Positions 25,641 through 34,247 of a stretch of DNA of 64,000 bases are shown here, in pieces. The stretch lies in NCBI GenBank assembly GCA_026985095.1, contig JALSQW010000012.1:115810-179809 (forward strand). The letters run 5' to 3'. The notes beneath the pieces are model-generated. The model searched no databases and was not told the DNA's origin. It saw nothing but the letters and a program-made list of their open reading frames with translations. Origin of the DNA: Acidimicrobiia bacterium. GTDB taxonomy: Bacteria > Actinomycetota > Acidimicrobiia > Spongiisociales > UBA5794. Each line of letters begins with the position of its first letter. Position 1 is the stretch's first letter. Both the position numbers and the translations under genes were made by a program.

Positions 25641-26782
25641 CCGACGTGTACGTCATCGGGATCGGGATGACCCAGTTCGGCAAGCATCCCGACCGAACCG
25701 CCGCCGGCCTCGGAGCCGAGGCCGTGCGCGGCGCCATCCACGACGCCGAGATCGATCCCCGAGCCATCCGCACCGCCTACGCCGGGCATGTGTTCCAGCC
25801 GATGGTGACGGGTCAACAGGTCCTCGGGCAGGTCGGGCTCGCCGGCATCCCCCTCGCCAACGTGGAGAACGCTTGTTCGTCGGGCGCGACGGCGATCCGG
25901 GGGAGCTTCCTCGACATCCTCGCCGGGGAAGCCGACGTGTCGCTGGCTTTCGGTACCGAGCATCTCACCGGCGCCTTCAAAGGGGCCTTCACCCCGGGCG
26001 AGGACGACCCGGAGGCCGCGGTCGGCGCCACGATGCCTGCGGTGTACGCCATGCGGGCGCGCCGCTACATGGAGGAGTTCGATCTGACCCGCGAGCAGCT
26101 CGCCCGCATCTCGGTCAAGAACAAGCGGAACGCGGCGTTGAACCCCCTCGCCCATTTCAAGAAGGACATCACGATCGACGACGTGCTGATGGCCAAGCCG
26201 ATCGCCGAGCCCTTCGGGCTGCTGGACTGCTCACCGGTGTCCGACGGCGCCGCCGCGGTCCTCCTGGCCTCCGGCGACTGGGTCCAACGCCACGGCGACC
26301 CCTCTCGGGCCATCCGACTCGCCGCCTCGGCGCTGCGGACCGGCAAGGTCGAGACGGCTCCCGGGTCGATGACCTTCGAGGAGCTCACCCGCGACACCGC
26401 CGACGACGCCTACGAGCGGGCCGGGATCGGGCCTGCCGACATCGACTTCGCCGAGGTCCACGACTGCTTCACGATCGCCGAGGTCCTGAGGATCGAGGGC
26501 CTGGGCTTGTGGGAGCAAGGCACCTATCCCGCCGCCGTCGAACGAGGCGAGGCCGACATCGGGGGGCGACTCCCGGTGAACCCGTCGGGAGGCCTGCTCG
26601 GCAAAGGCCATCCGCTGGCGGCCACCGGCGTCGCTCAGGTCGTCGAGCTGGTCAAGCAGCTCCGCGGCGAGGCCGGGTCCCGCCAGATCGAGGGAGCGAG
26701 CGTCGGGATCGCCCACTGCCGCGGCGGCAAGACCGTCGGGGTGGAAGGAGCCGCGTGCACGGTGCAGATCCTCACCAGGTGA
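25637..26782 (+). CDS. Thiolase (SCP2/BbsB-like acetyl-CoA acyltransferase)
   Basis: The 381-residue thiolase has its nucleophilic cysteine at C80 (NVENACSSGATAIRGS), a later EVHDCFTIAE motif and the histidine of NPSGGLLGKGHPLAATG. It ends in the SCP2-type GIAHCRGGKTVGVEGAACTVQILTR. With its DUF35 partner it should cleave or form a 3-oxoacyl-CoA. Candidate substrates are the ring-opened acyl-CoA from benzoyl-CoA reduction or an aryl-beta-keto thioester. It is translationally coupled to both neighbours. Confidence 0.88.
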   Translation: MTDVYVIGIGMTQFGKHPDRTAAGLGAEAVRGAIHDAEIDPRAIRTAYAGHVFQPMVTGQQVLGQVGLAGIPLANVENACSSGATAIRGSFLDILAGEADVSLAFGTEHLTGAFKGAFTPGEDDPEAAVGATMPAVYAMRARRYMEEFDLTREQLARISVKNKRNAALNPLAHFKKDITIDDVLMAKPIAEPFGLLDCSPVSDGAAAVLLASGDWVQRHGDPSRAIRLAASALRTGKVETAPGSMTFEELTRDTADDAYERAGIGPADIDFAEVHDCFTIAEVLRIEGLGLWEQGTYPAAVERGEADIGGRLPVNPSGGLLGKGHPLAATGVAQVVELVKQLRGEAGSRQIEGASVGIAHCRGGKTVGVEGAACTVQILTR

Positions 26783-27888
26783 CCGACCACCCCGAGATGG
26801 GCGCGATCCCGTTCGTGCTCATGCGCGGCGGGACATCGAAGGCGCCGTTCCTGCGGGGCCGGGATCTCCCTCCGCCGGGAGCCGCGCGCGACCGCTTCGT
26901 CCTGCGGCTGTTCGGGAGTCCCGATCCCCGCCAGATCGACGGCCTCGGCGGCGCCGACCTGCTGACCAGCAAGCTGGCGATCATCGATCCGCCGTCTCGT
27001 GACGATGCCGACCTCGACTACACGTTCGCCCAGGTCTCGATCACCGAACCCGTCGTCGACTACGACATCAACTGCGGGAACATCTCGGCCGCGGTCGGCG
27101 CCTACGCCGTCGACGAGGGCCTGGTGCCGGCCACCGAGCCGACGACGACCGTGCGCATCCACAACACCAACACCGGCACGATCCTCGTCGCCTACGTCCC
27201 GGTCGTGGCAGGACGAGCCGCCGTGACGGGTGATCTCGTCATCGACGGGGTCCCCGGCTCGGGTGCCCCGATCGCCCTCGACTACTCGGCCACCGCGGGC
27301 GGGGTCACCGGCTCGTTACTGCCGACGGGAACGAGCCGTGACCTCCTGGACACCGCCATCGGCCCCGTCGAGGCGACCATCGTCGATCTCGCCAACCTGT
27401 CGGTGTTCTTCCCGGCCGCAACGGCCGGGATGACCGGAACCGAGGGTCCCGGCGACCTCACCGCCGAGCACGTGACGGCCGCAGAGGCGATCAAGGCTGC
27501 CGCGGCGAAGGTCGTGGGTATCGACGGCGACGGGCTGATCCCCGTGCCCGTCGCCGTCGCCCCACCCACCCCGTACCGCACCATCTCCGGCGCACAGATC
27601 ACCGACGCCGACCTGTGCGCCCGGGTGATCGGCGGCCGCCCCTCCACGTTGCACAAGGCCTATCCGGGAACGGTGTCGGCCACCACGGCGGTGGCCTCCG
27701 GCCTGATCGGCTCGGTCGTGGCCGAGGCGGTCGGAGGCGTCCGCTCGGGGCGGCTCCGGATCGGCCATCCCAGCGGGATCATGGAGGCGTCGGCCCGGGT
27801 GCCGGACGGCCGGCAGATCGTCGAGGAAGCGACCTATCTCAGGACCGCCCGCCGTCTCGCAGAAGGCGTCGCCTACGTCGTCGGATGA
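26779..27888 (+). CDS. PrpF/DUF453 family isomerase (aconitate or oxalomesaconate type)
   Basis: A 369-residue DUF453 protein related to PrpF (2-methylaconitate isomerase) and 4-oxalomesaconate tautomerase. The opening IPFVLMRGGTSKAPFLRG and the segment VDYDINCGNISAAVGAYAVDEGLV with its conserved cysteine are typical. Members move double bonds in tricarboxylate-like acids by proton transfer. It starts with GTG at 26779, overlapping the thiolase stop; ATG at 26797 is an alternative. With LeuCD-like and synthase genes in the divergent operon, a shared branched-acid pathway is possible. Confidence 0.82.
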   Translation: MTDHPEMGAIPFVLMRGGTSKAPFLRGRDLPPPGAARDRFVLRLFGSPDPRQIDGLGGADLLTSKLAIIDPPSRDDADLDYTFAQVSITEPVVDYDINCGNISAAVGAYAVDEGLVPATEPTTTVRIHNTNTGTILVAYVPVVAGRAAVTGDLVIDGVPGSGAPIALDYSATAGGVTGSLLPTGTSRDLLDTAIGPVEATIVDLANLSVFFPAATAGMTGTEGPGDLTAEHVTAAEAIKAAAAKVVGIDGDGLIPVPVAVAPPTPYRTISGAQITDADLCARVIGGRPSTLHKAYPGTVSATTAVASGLIGSVVAEAVGGVRSGRLRIGHPSGIMEASARVPDGRQIVEEATYLRTARRLAEGVAYVVG

Positions 27889-27907
27889 TCCGCCTCGACG
27901 AGATCCT

Positions 27908-27919
27908 GACCGGATGGTC
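27908..27919. promoter_or_regulatory. Imperfect operator GACCGGATGGTC before the Hcr genes
   Basis: One mismatch to GACCGNNCGGTC, located 43 bp before the Hcr small-subunit start and 20 bp after the PrpF-like gene. It may give the Hcr genes their own regulated promoter inside the operon. Confidence 0.4.
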
Positions 27920-27961
27920 GGGAGTCGGCGCTACGATGGCTCCACCATCGGGAGGAGCACC

Positions 27962-28429
27962 TTGGAGCCGGTGACCCTGCATGTCAACGGGATCGAGCGG
28001 CGACTGTTCGTCGCCTCCCATCGCACGCTCCTCGAGACCCTGCGGGAGGATCTCGGACTCACCGGCACCAAGCACGGCTGCGAGCTGGGCGAGTGCGGTG
28101 CCTGCACGGTGCTCGTCGACGGCGTCCCGATCCTGTCGTGCCTGGCCTTGACGCTCGACGCCGACGACGCGGAGATCGTCACGATCGAAGGCGTCGGTTC
28201 GGTCGGGAACCCCCACCCGCTCCAGCGCTCCTTCGCCGACCACGGCGCCGCCCAGTGCGGCTACTGCACCCCCGCGATGGTGCTCACGGCCAAGGCGCTC
28301 CTCGACCGGGTCCCGCATCCCTCGGACGCCGACATCACCGAGGCCATCGCCGGGAACATGTGCCGATGCACCGGCTATCTCCCGATCGTCCGTGCCATCG
28401 CCGCCGTCGCCGCCGGGGAAGCGCCATGA
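27962..28429 (+). CDS. hcrC: 4-Hydroxybenzoyl-CoA reductase gamma subunit ([2Fe-2S] subunit)
   Basis: A 155-residue small subunit of the xanthine oxidase family with two [2Fe-2S] clusters. C40, C45, C48 and C60 (GCELGECGACTVLVDGVPILSC) bind the plant-type cluster; C99, C102, C134 and C136 (QCGYC, MCRC) bind the second. TTG at 27962 is taken as start because GGAGGAG lies just upstream; GTG at 27971 is possible. It overlaps the large-subunit gene by 4 bp. It passes electrons between the flavin/[4Fe-4S] subunit and the molybdenum site. Confidence 0.88.
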   Translation: MEPVTLHVNGIERRLFVASHRTLLETLREDLGLTGTKHGCELGECGACTVLVDGVPILSCLALTLDADDAEIVTIEGVGSVGNPHPLQRSFADHGAAQCGYCTPAMVLTAKALLDRVPHPSDADITEAIAGNMCRCTGYLPIVRAIAAVAAGEAP

Positions 28430-30795
28430 GGATCGATCCTCACCACGGTGTCGTGGGCCGGGCGGCGCCCCGCACCGACGCCCTCGCCCAGGCGGCCGGG
28501 GGGCTCGTGTACGTCGACGATCTGTCCTATCCGGGGATGCTGCACGGATCGATCCTCCGCTCGCCCCATGCCCACGCCCGGATCGTGTCGATGGACGTGT
28601 CGGCGGCCGCCGAGCTCGACGGGGTCCACGCCGTCCTCACCGGAGCCGACCTGCCGGTCGCCTACGGGCTTCTCCCCGTCGCCCAGGACGAGCATGCCCT
28701 CGCCGTCGACAAGGTCCGCCAGGTGGGAGACGCCGTCGCCGCGGTCGCCGCCGACGACCCGGACATCGCCCAACGGGCGATCGAGCTCATCGACGTGGTC
28801 TACGAACCCCTTCCGGTGATCGCCACCATGGACGACGCCGTCGAGGTCGCCGACGAGCCGATCCACGGCGACGGACCACGCGACAACCGCCACCGCGAGG
28901 TGTCCCTCGATTTCGGTGACGTCGAGGCCGGCTTCGGACGCGCCGATCACCTCCGCGAGGACGTCTTCTTCTACCAGGGGAACAACCATGCCGCCCTCGA
29001 GCCGCATGGCGCGGTGGCGCTCGTCGAGGACGACGGTCGGCTGCGCCTGTGGTCGGCCACCCAGGTCCCCCACTACCTGCACCGCATCGTCGCCAAGGTG
29101 CTCGAGGTTCCCGAGCACCGGATCCGTGTGACCGCCAACCCGACCGGCGGAGGGTTCGGCGCCAAGACCGACGTCTTCGCCCACGAGCTGGTCGCCGCCA
29201 AGCTGGCGCTGGTCACCGGTCGACCCGTCAAGATCGTCCTCACCCGGGAAGAGGTCTTCTACGCTCACCGCGGACGTCACCCGGTGCTGATGTGGATCAA
29301 GACCGGGTTCACCGCCGACGGCGAGATCACCGCCATGTGGTTCAAGACCTACGTCGACGGCGGGGCCTACGGCTCCTACGGACCGGCGTCGTTGCTGTAC
29401 ACCGGGCAACTCCAGACGACGACGTACCGGATCCCGGCCTACCGGTTCCAGGGCGTCCGGTTCTTCACCAACAAGCCCGCGTGCGGACCCAAACGCGGCC
29501 ATGGGACGCCGCAACCGCGGTTCGGGCTCGAGGTGCATCTCGACCGGGCCGCCGACGATCTCGGGCTCGACCCGGTGACGATCCGGGAACGCAACCTCGT
29601 GCGACCCTTCTCGACGACGGTGAACCACCTTCGCATCACGAGCTGTGGGTTGGCCGAGTGCATCGACCGGGTCGTGGAGGCCTCGGACTTCCATGCCAAG
29701 CGCCGGAACCTGCCCTCGGGTCGCGGTGTCGGCCTGGCCGTCGGCGCCTACATGTCGGGCGCGGGGTTGCCCATCTACTTCAACGACATGCCCCAGTCCG
29801 AGGTGCTGCTCAAGGTGGACCGGGGCGGCCTGGTCACGGTCTACTCCATGGCCGCGGACTGCGGCCAGGGATCCACGACGATGCTGGCGACCGTCGTCGG
29901 CGAGGCGCTCGGCCTCGAACCGTCCGACCTGGCGGTGATCACCGCCGATACCGATCTGACGCCGATCGACCTCGGGTCGTACTCGTCGCGGGTCACGTTC
30001 ATGGCCGGGAACGCCGCCCTGGAGGCGGCGATGCGGCTGGCCGACCTGATCCTCACCGCCGTCGCCGACGAGCTGGAGCTCGACACCGACGACGTGACCC
30101 TCGGGCGCGGGGTGGTGGTCGCCGGTGATCGACGGGTTCCCTGGGTCGAGGCGGTACGGATGGCCGAAGCCCGCTGGGGGCTCCTCACCGCCGCCGGCTC
30201 CTACAAGCCGCCGAAGGACATCAGGGGCGACTACAAGGGCGCCGGTGTCGGCCCGTCGCCCGCCTACTCGTACTCGGCGTGCGTGGCCCAGGTGGACTGT
30301 GATCCCGAGACGGGGTTCGTCGGCGTCGACAAGATCTGGCTGGCGCACGACATCGGGCGGGCGATCAACCCGCTCCTGGTTCGCGGCCAGATCGAAGGCA
30401 GCGTCCACATGGCGCTCGGGGAGACCCTGATGGAGGAGCAGGCCTTCCGGGGAGCGCTCCACGACGGCCCCTCGCTCCTCGACTACAAGATCCCCACCGC
30501 CCTCGAGATGCCGCCGGTGGAGTCGATCCTCGTCGAGTCGATCGATCCGGAGGGACCCTTCGGCGCCAAGGAGGTGGGTCAGGGCCCGCTCCTGCCGGTG
30601 ATGCCGGCGGTGGCCAACGCCGTCCACGACGCCCTCGGGATCCGCGTCGATGAGGTCCCGCTGCGACCCGACAAGGTCCTGGCCGCCCTTCGCGACCTGG
30701 AGCGCGGCGGCGAGGGACGCTTCGGGCCGACGGAGCTCCCGCCCTACGAGTTCCGGCGCCCGCTGCCGGTCGATCCCCCACCGGAGCTGCGCTGA
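28426..30795 (+). CDS. hcrA: 4-Hydroxybenzoyl-CoA reductase alpha subunit (molybdenum cofactor)
   Basis: This 789-residue molybdopterin subunit has family motifs GGGFGAKTDVFAHE, the segment NKPACGPKRGHGTPQPRFGLE that is very like HcrA proteins, and GAKEVGQGPLLPV with the glutamate expected near the Mo centre. With the two partners it would remove the para-hydroxyl of 4-hydroxybenzoyl-CoA using low-potential electrons, giving benzoyl-CoA. Assignment to HcrA over xanthine or CO dehydrogenase rests on these motifs and on the special beta subunit behind it. A related aryl-CoA substrate is possible. Confidence 0.88.
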   Translation: MRIDPHHGVVGRAAPRTDALAQAAGGLVYVDDLSYPGMLHGSILRSPHAHARIVSMDVSAAAELDGVHAVLTGADLPVAYGLLPVAQDEHALAVDKVRQVGDAVAAVAADDPDIAQRAIELIDVVYEPLPVIATMDDAVEVADEPIHGDGPRDNRHREVSLDFGDVEAGFGRADHLREDVFFYQGNNHAALEPHGAVALVEDDGRLRLWSATQVPHYLHRIVAKVLEVPEHRIRVTANPTGGGFGAKTDVFAHELVAAKLALVTGRPVKIVLTREEVFYAHRGRHPVLMWIKTGFTADGEITAMWFKTYVDGGAYGSYGPASLLYTGQLQTTTYRIPAYRFQGVRFFTNKPACGPKRGHGTPQPRFGLEVHLDRAADDLGLDPVTIRERNLVRPFSTTVNHLRITSCGLAECIDRVVEASDFHAKRRNLPSGRGVGLAVGAYMSGAGLPIYFNDMPQSEVLLKVDRGGLVTVYSMAADCGQGSTTMLATVVGEALGLEPSDLAVITADTDLTPIDLGSYSSRVTFMAGNAALEAAMRLADLILTAVADELELDTDDVTLGRGVVVAGDRRVPWVEAVRMAEARWGLLTAAGSYKPPKDIRGDYKGAGVGPSPAYSYSACVAQVDCDPETGFVGVDKIWLAHDIGRAINPLLVRGQIEGSVHMALGETLMEEQAFRGALHDGPSLLDYKIPTALEMPPVESILVESIDPEGPFGAKEVGQGPLLPVMPAVANAVHDALGIRVDEVPLRPDKVLAALRDLERGGEGRFGPTELPPYEFRRPLPVDPPPELR

Positions 30796-31766
30796 TGCTG
30801 CGACTCCCGGTCGTGCGCCATGTCGCGCCGACGAGCCTCGACGAGGTCATCGAGCTGCTGGCGGGGGACGGGGCGATGCTCGCCGCCGGAGGGACCGACC
30901 TGGTCCCGAACCTGAAGCGGCGCCAGTATCCCGAGGCCAAGACGATCGTGTCGCTGCGCCGGGTCGCAGGCCTCGACGGGGTGAGCGTCGCCGACGGAGG
31001 GACGATCCGGATCGGGGCGCTCACGACCGTGGCTCGCCTCGCCACCGACGATGCGGTCCCCGAGGCCCTCCGGGAGGCCGCCGGGGCGGTGGCCTCCCCC
31101 CAGCTCCGCAACCGGGGCACCGTCGGCGGCAACCTCTGCGTCGACACCCGATGCCACTGGCTCAACGTTCCCGACACCTGGCGTCAGGCCGCCGAACCAT
31201 GTCTCAAGGCCGGCGGAGAGATGTGCTGGGTGGCGCCGGCCAAGAAGATCTGCTGGGCGGTGTCGTCGTCGGACCTGGCTCCGGCGATGATCGCCCTCGA
31301 CGCGTCGGTGCGACTGGTCGGGCCCGACGGGGAGCGCACCGCGCCGGTCGGCGAGCTGTACCGCGACGACGGCCTGGTTCATCTCGCCAAGGCGCCGAAC
31401 GAGATCCTCGTCGAGGTGATCGTGCCTGCTCCTCAGGGCCGTCGGGCCGGGTACCGCAAGCTCCGTCGCCGTGGGTCGATCGACTTCCCGATCCTCGGGG
31501 TCGCCGCGTCCTTCCGACTCGAGGACGGACGGGTGAACGACCCACGCCTGGTCCTCGGGGCGGTGGCGTCCTCACCGGTGCGGGTGACCGCCGCCGAGGA
31601 ACTCCTCGCGGGCCGTCCGCTCACCGATGCCCTGATCGCGGAGGCCGCCGAGCTGGCGGGCAAGTCCGTGCGCCCGATGTCCAACACCGACCTCACGTCG
31701 CGCTACCGCAAGCGGATGGTCCCGGTGTTCGTCCGCCGGCTCCTGGAGGACCTGGCAGCCGACTGA
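30795..31766 (+). CDS. hcrB: 4-Hydroxybenzoyl-CoA reductase beta subunit (FAD and extra [4Fe-4S] cluster)
   Basis: A 323-residue FAD-binding subunit. It carries the insertion that marks 4-hydroxybenzoyl-CoA reductase: cysteines C120, C136, C144 and C153 (RCHWLN, PCLKAGGEMCWVAP, KICWA). Their spacing of 16, 8 and 9 equals the Thauera HcrB cluster ligands as I recall them (122, 138, 146, 155). FAD motifs AAGGTDLVPNLK and NRGTVGGNL are present. The start codon overlaps the alpha stop (TGATG). This cluster lets the enzyme run in the reductive direction with ferredoxin. Confidence 0.92.
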   Translation: MLRLPVVRHVAPTSLDEVIELLAGDGAMLAAGGTDLVPNLKRRQYPEAKTIVSLRRVAGLDGVSVADGGTIRIGALTTVARLATDDAVPEALREAAGAVASPQLRNRGTVGGNLCVDTRCHWLNVPDTWRQAAEPCLKAGGEMCWVAPAKKICWAVSSSDLAPAMIALDASVRLVGPDGERTAPVGELYRDDGLVHLAKAPNEILVEVIVPAPQGRRAGYRKLRRRGSIDFPILGVAASFRLEDGRVNDPRLVLGAVASSPVRVTAAEELLAGRPLTDALIAEAAELAGKSVRPMSNTDLTSRYRKRMVPVFVRRLLEDLAAD

Positions 31767-31804
31767 GCAGGTCTCGCACCGGCGGTACCGCTACCTTACG
31801 TGCG

Positions 31805-32569
31805 ATGGAACACCCGAACGATCACCCCATGGATGTCGAAGCGCGCCAGGAACGCATCCGAGAGCTCCTCGACGCGGGCGGGGCCGTCCGAGTCAAGGAC
31901 CTCGCCGATCGGTTCGGCGTGTCGGAGATGACGATCCGACGCGACCTGGAAGAGCTCGAACGACTCGGCGTCCTGCGACGGGTCCGGGGCGGCGCACGCC
32001 CCCTGGGGCCCCGTCCTTTCCCCGAACGTCATCGTCGCAATGCGCGACGCAAGGCGGCGATCGCGAAGAAGCTCCAGCCCCTGGTGCCCGAAGCCGGAGC
32101 GATCGCCTTCGATGCCTCGACGACCGTCCTGGCCCTGGCGGGGAGACTCACCGGTGCCCGTCGCCTCTCGGTGATCACCAACGGGATCGCCTCCTATCGA
32201 ACCCTCGTGGCCCTGCCAGGCATCCGGCCCGTCTTGACCGGCGGATTCCACGAGCCCGAGACCGACAGCCTGGTCGGGCCGATCGCCTGCGATGCCGCGC
32301 GAGCCTTCGCCTTCAGCCGGTTCTTCACCTCGGCGGCAGCGCTCGACGTCGCGGTGGGTGCCACGGAGGCGGCATGCGAGGAGGCCGAAGTGAAACGCGC
32401 CATCGCCTCGGGGGCGTCCGAGATCGTCTTGGCCGTCGACTCGACGAAGCTGGGCCGTCGGTCCATCGCCCGCACGTTCGATCTCGCGGCTGTGGATCTG
32501 CTCGTGACGGATCTGGATCCGGACGACGCACGGTTACAGCCGTATCGCGAAGCGGTGGAGATCCTCTGA
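31805..32569 (+). CDS. DeoR family regulator of the rhamnose region
   Basis: The 254-residue DeoR protein has an N-terminal winged helix (RQERIRELLDAGGAVRVKDLADRFGVSEMTIRRDLEELERLGVLRRVRGGA) and a C-terminal sugar-phosphate sensor domain with AFDASTTVLALAGRL and VDSTKLGRRS. DeoR proteins often respond to phosphorylated sugars; here rhamnulose-1-phosphate is the natural candidate. TACCTT ends 7 nt before the ATG, suggesting a leaderless mRNA. It may bind the two matching sites at 34209 and 40617. Confidence 0.85.
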   Translation: MEHPNDHPMDVEARQERIRELLDAGGAVRVKDLADRFGVSEMTIRRDLEELERLGVLRRVRGGARPLGPRPFPERHRRNARRKAAIAKKLQPLVPEAGAIAFDASTTVLALAGRLTGARRLSVITNGIASYRTLVALPGIRPVLTGGFHEPETDSLVGPIACDAARAFAFSRFFTSAAALDVAVGATEAACEEAEVKRAIASGASEIVLAVDSTKLGRRSIARTFDLAAVDLLVTDLDPDDARLQPYREAVEIL

Positions 32570-32623
32570 CGGGGAACGATCGAGAAACCACGGCGTCGGT
32601 CGTGGGGCACACGACGGGTACGG

Positions 32624-33625
32624 TCACCAGGCAGCGGACGTCCGAGCCGGTCGAGGTCCGGCCCCGCCCGCATCGTAGATGCGGTCGATGAGCCGCAACG
32701 CCTCGACGGCGTCGCGTAGGCCCACCTGGGGTTCCTGATCACCCTGCACCACGTCGATGAAGTGGGCCAGTTCGGGCACGTAACCGGCGAGGACGATCGT
32801 TCGGTTCTCGTCGATCGGCACCGAGAAGTTCGGCTCCCAGAAGGTTCCCGGTGCTCCGTCGGCGGTCGTTCCCACGACCCGGACCAGGTTCTCCACGGCG
32901 ACCGATGGCCCAACGCCGGTCACCTCCACACGCTCGTTGTCGGCTCGCCACGACCGCATCGTCGACAGGTGGAGCGATCCGACCGCCCCGTCGGTGAATC
33001 CCAAGACGACGGCGTACGCCACGCGACCCTCGGGACCGGCGGTCCGACGCACGTCCAGGTCGGCGACGTCGCCCATCAGCCATCGTGCCAGGTCCACCAG
33101 GTGGATCGAGTTGTCGACGAGGAACGTGTAGTCGTCCCCGTAGAGGCCACCCCCCATCGAGAACCGACCTTCGAAGTAGGTGGGACGCCCGAACGTCGGG
33201 GCAGCGATCTGGTCGGCCATCAGACGGTAGGCGGTCGCGAACCGCTTCATGAAACCCACCAGCACCGGCACGCCCGCCTTCGAAGCGGCGACAGCGAGCT
33301 GCTCGGCCTCTGCCGCGCTCGCCGCTGCAGGCTTCTCTGCCCAACAGGCCACACCGCGAGCGATGACGTCATCCAGGATCGCGCCGTAGGCCGGGGCCGG
33401 GACGGCCACGACGACACCGTCGAGTTCCCCCTCGCCGGCGAGAAGCGCACGATGGTCGCCGTACCATCGGCGGGCACCGAAGCGCCGCGCCGTGCGTTCG
33501 GCGCGCTCCGCCTCCCGACATGCCACGGCGACCAGATCGACATCGAGGAGCGCCAGCGACGGATAGAGCACCCGTGTCGCGTGCCGCCCGCATCCGATGA
33601 ACCCGATCCTCGGTCGGCGTTCCAT
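32624..33625 (-). CDS. Gfo/Idh/MocA family oxidoreductase
   Basis: A 333-residue NAD(P)-dependent oxidoreductase. It begins with the Rossmann motif IGFIGCGRHATRVLYPSLA, has the family signature WAEKPAAASAAEAEQL with its EKP lysine, and a C-terminal domain containing DNSIHLVDLARWLMGD. Members oxidise or epimerise sugars and sugar lactones. It sits among rhamnose genes and is divergent from the VOC gene, so a rhamnose- or uronate-derived substrate is plausible. The start has a GAGGTGAG site. Confidence 0.85.
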   Translation of the reverse strand: MERRPRIGFIGCGRHATRVLYPSLALLDVDLVAVACREAERAERTARRFGARRWYGDHRALLAGEGELDGVVVAVPAPAYGAILDDVIARGVACWAEKPAAASAAEAEQLAVAASKAGVPVLVGFMKRFATAYRLMADQIAAPTFGRPTYFEGRFSMGGGLYGDDYTFLVDNSIHLVDLARWLMGDVADLDVRRTAGPEGRVAYAVVLGFTDGAVGSLHLSTMRSWRADNERVEVTGVGPSVAVENLVRVVGTTADGAPGTFWEPNFSVPIDENRTIVLAGYVPELAHFIDVVQGDQEPQVGLRDAVEALRLIDRIYDAGGAGPRPARTSAAW

Positions 33626-33671
33626 TGCGCTCACCTCCGTGCCGGTTCCCGCCGGTGTTAGCGTCATCGAC

Positions 33672-34178
33672 ATGAACGACTTCGCACATCCTCGCACACC
33701 CGCCATGGATCCACCACCGTCAGGGCCTCGGTTCCCCGACGTCGTCAGCCACTTCGCCGTGGTCGTCGACGACCTGGAGACCGCGATGGCCCGACACGCC
33801 GAGCTCATGGGGATCACCTGGCCCCCGATCCGGGAGCTGGACCGGAGCTTCCGCCGCGGCGACGGAACGGCGTTCCATGCCCGGCTGCGGGTGGTCTACT
33901 CCCGACAAGGGCCACCGTATCTGGAACTCATCGAAGCCGTACCCCATAGCCCCTGGGTGATGGACCCAACGGGCGGCCTCCACCATATCGCGCTGTGGTC
34001 GGATCATCTGGTCGAGGATTCGGCCAGGCTGTCGAAAGCCGGCGCCCCTCTGGAGCTCACCTACGACACGACCGAAGCGGTCCATGGATTCGCGTACCAT
34101 CGTGAGCCGTCCGGAGGGCGTCTCGAGATCATCGACACCGCCCTCAGGCCCACCATCGAGGCGTGGATCGGCTCGTGA
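33672..34178 (+). CDS. VOC/glyoxalase superfamily protein
   Basis: The 168-residue protein has two betaalphabetabetabeta modules of the vicinal oxygen chelate fold. Likely metal ligands are H in VSHFAVVVDDLETAM, E in YLELIEAV, H in GLHHIALWS and E in GRLEIID, a pattern near methylmalonyl-CoA epimerase. TAGCGT lies 7 nt before the ATG, suggesting leaderless expression. A sugar-acid or lactone substrate is a guess based only on neighbours. Confidence 0.75.
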   Translation: MNDFAHPRTPAMDPPPSGPRFPDVVSHFAVVVDDLETAMARHAELMGITWPPIRELDRSFRRGDGTAFHARLRVVYSRQGPPYLELIEAVPHSPWVMDPTGGLHHIALWSDHLVEDSARLSKAGAPLELTYDTTEAVHGFAYHREPSGGRLEIIDTALRPTIEAWIGS

Positions 34179-34208
34179 CGAGACACCGGTTGCCCGGTGA
34201 TCGTTTGC

Positions 34209-34232
34209 GTGATACCGTGCAATATCGCACAT
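34209..34232. promoter_or_regulatory. Rhamnose-region operator, site 1
   Basis: A 24-bp element beginning GTGATACCGTGC and ending GCACAT, with an inner inverted repeat GTGC-N6-GCAC. It matches the site at 40617-40640 in 18 of 24 positions. It lies 15 bp before the start of the solute-binding protein gene. Confidence 0.6.
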
Positions 34233-34247
34233 CACGGAGGAGGAGCC

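Noticed and set aside
28375-30627. A 750-codon open frame opposite the Hcr large subunit
   Set aside because: It is antisense to a protein with clear family motifs; in GC-rich DNA such long mirror frames are common, and its translation is a repetitive Asp/Gly/Arg-rich shadow without domains.
27962-31766. Aerobic carbon monoxide dehydrogenase (CoxSLM)
   Set aside because: Gene order differs, the large subunit has the HcrA-like GPKRGHG motif, and the FAD subunit has the four-cysteine insertion not found in CoxM.
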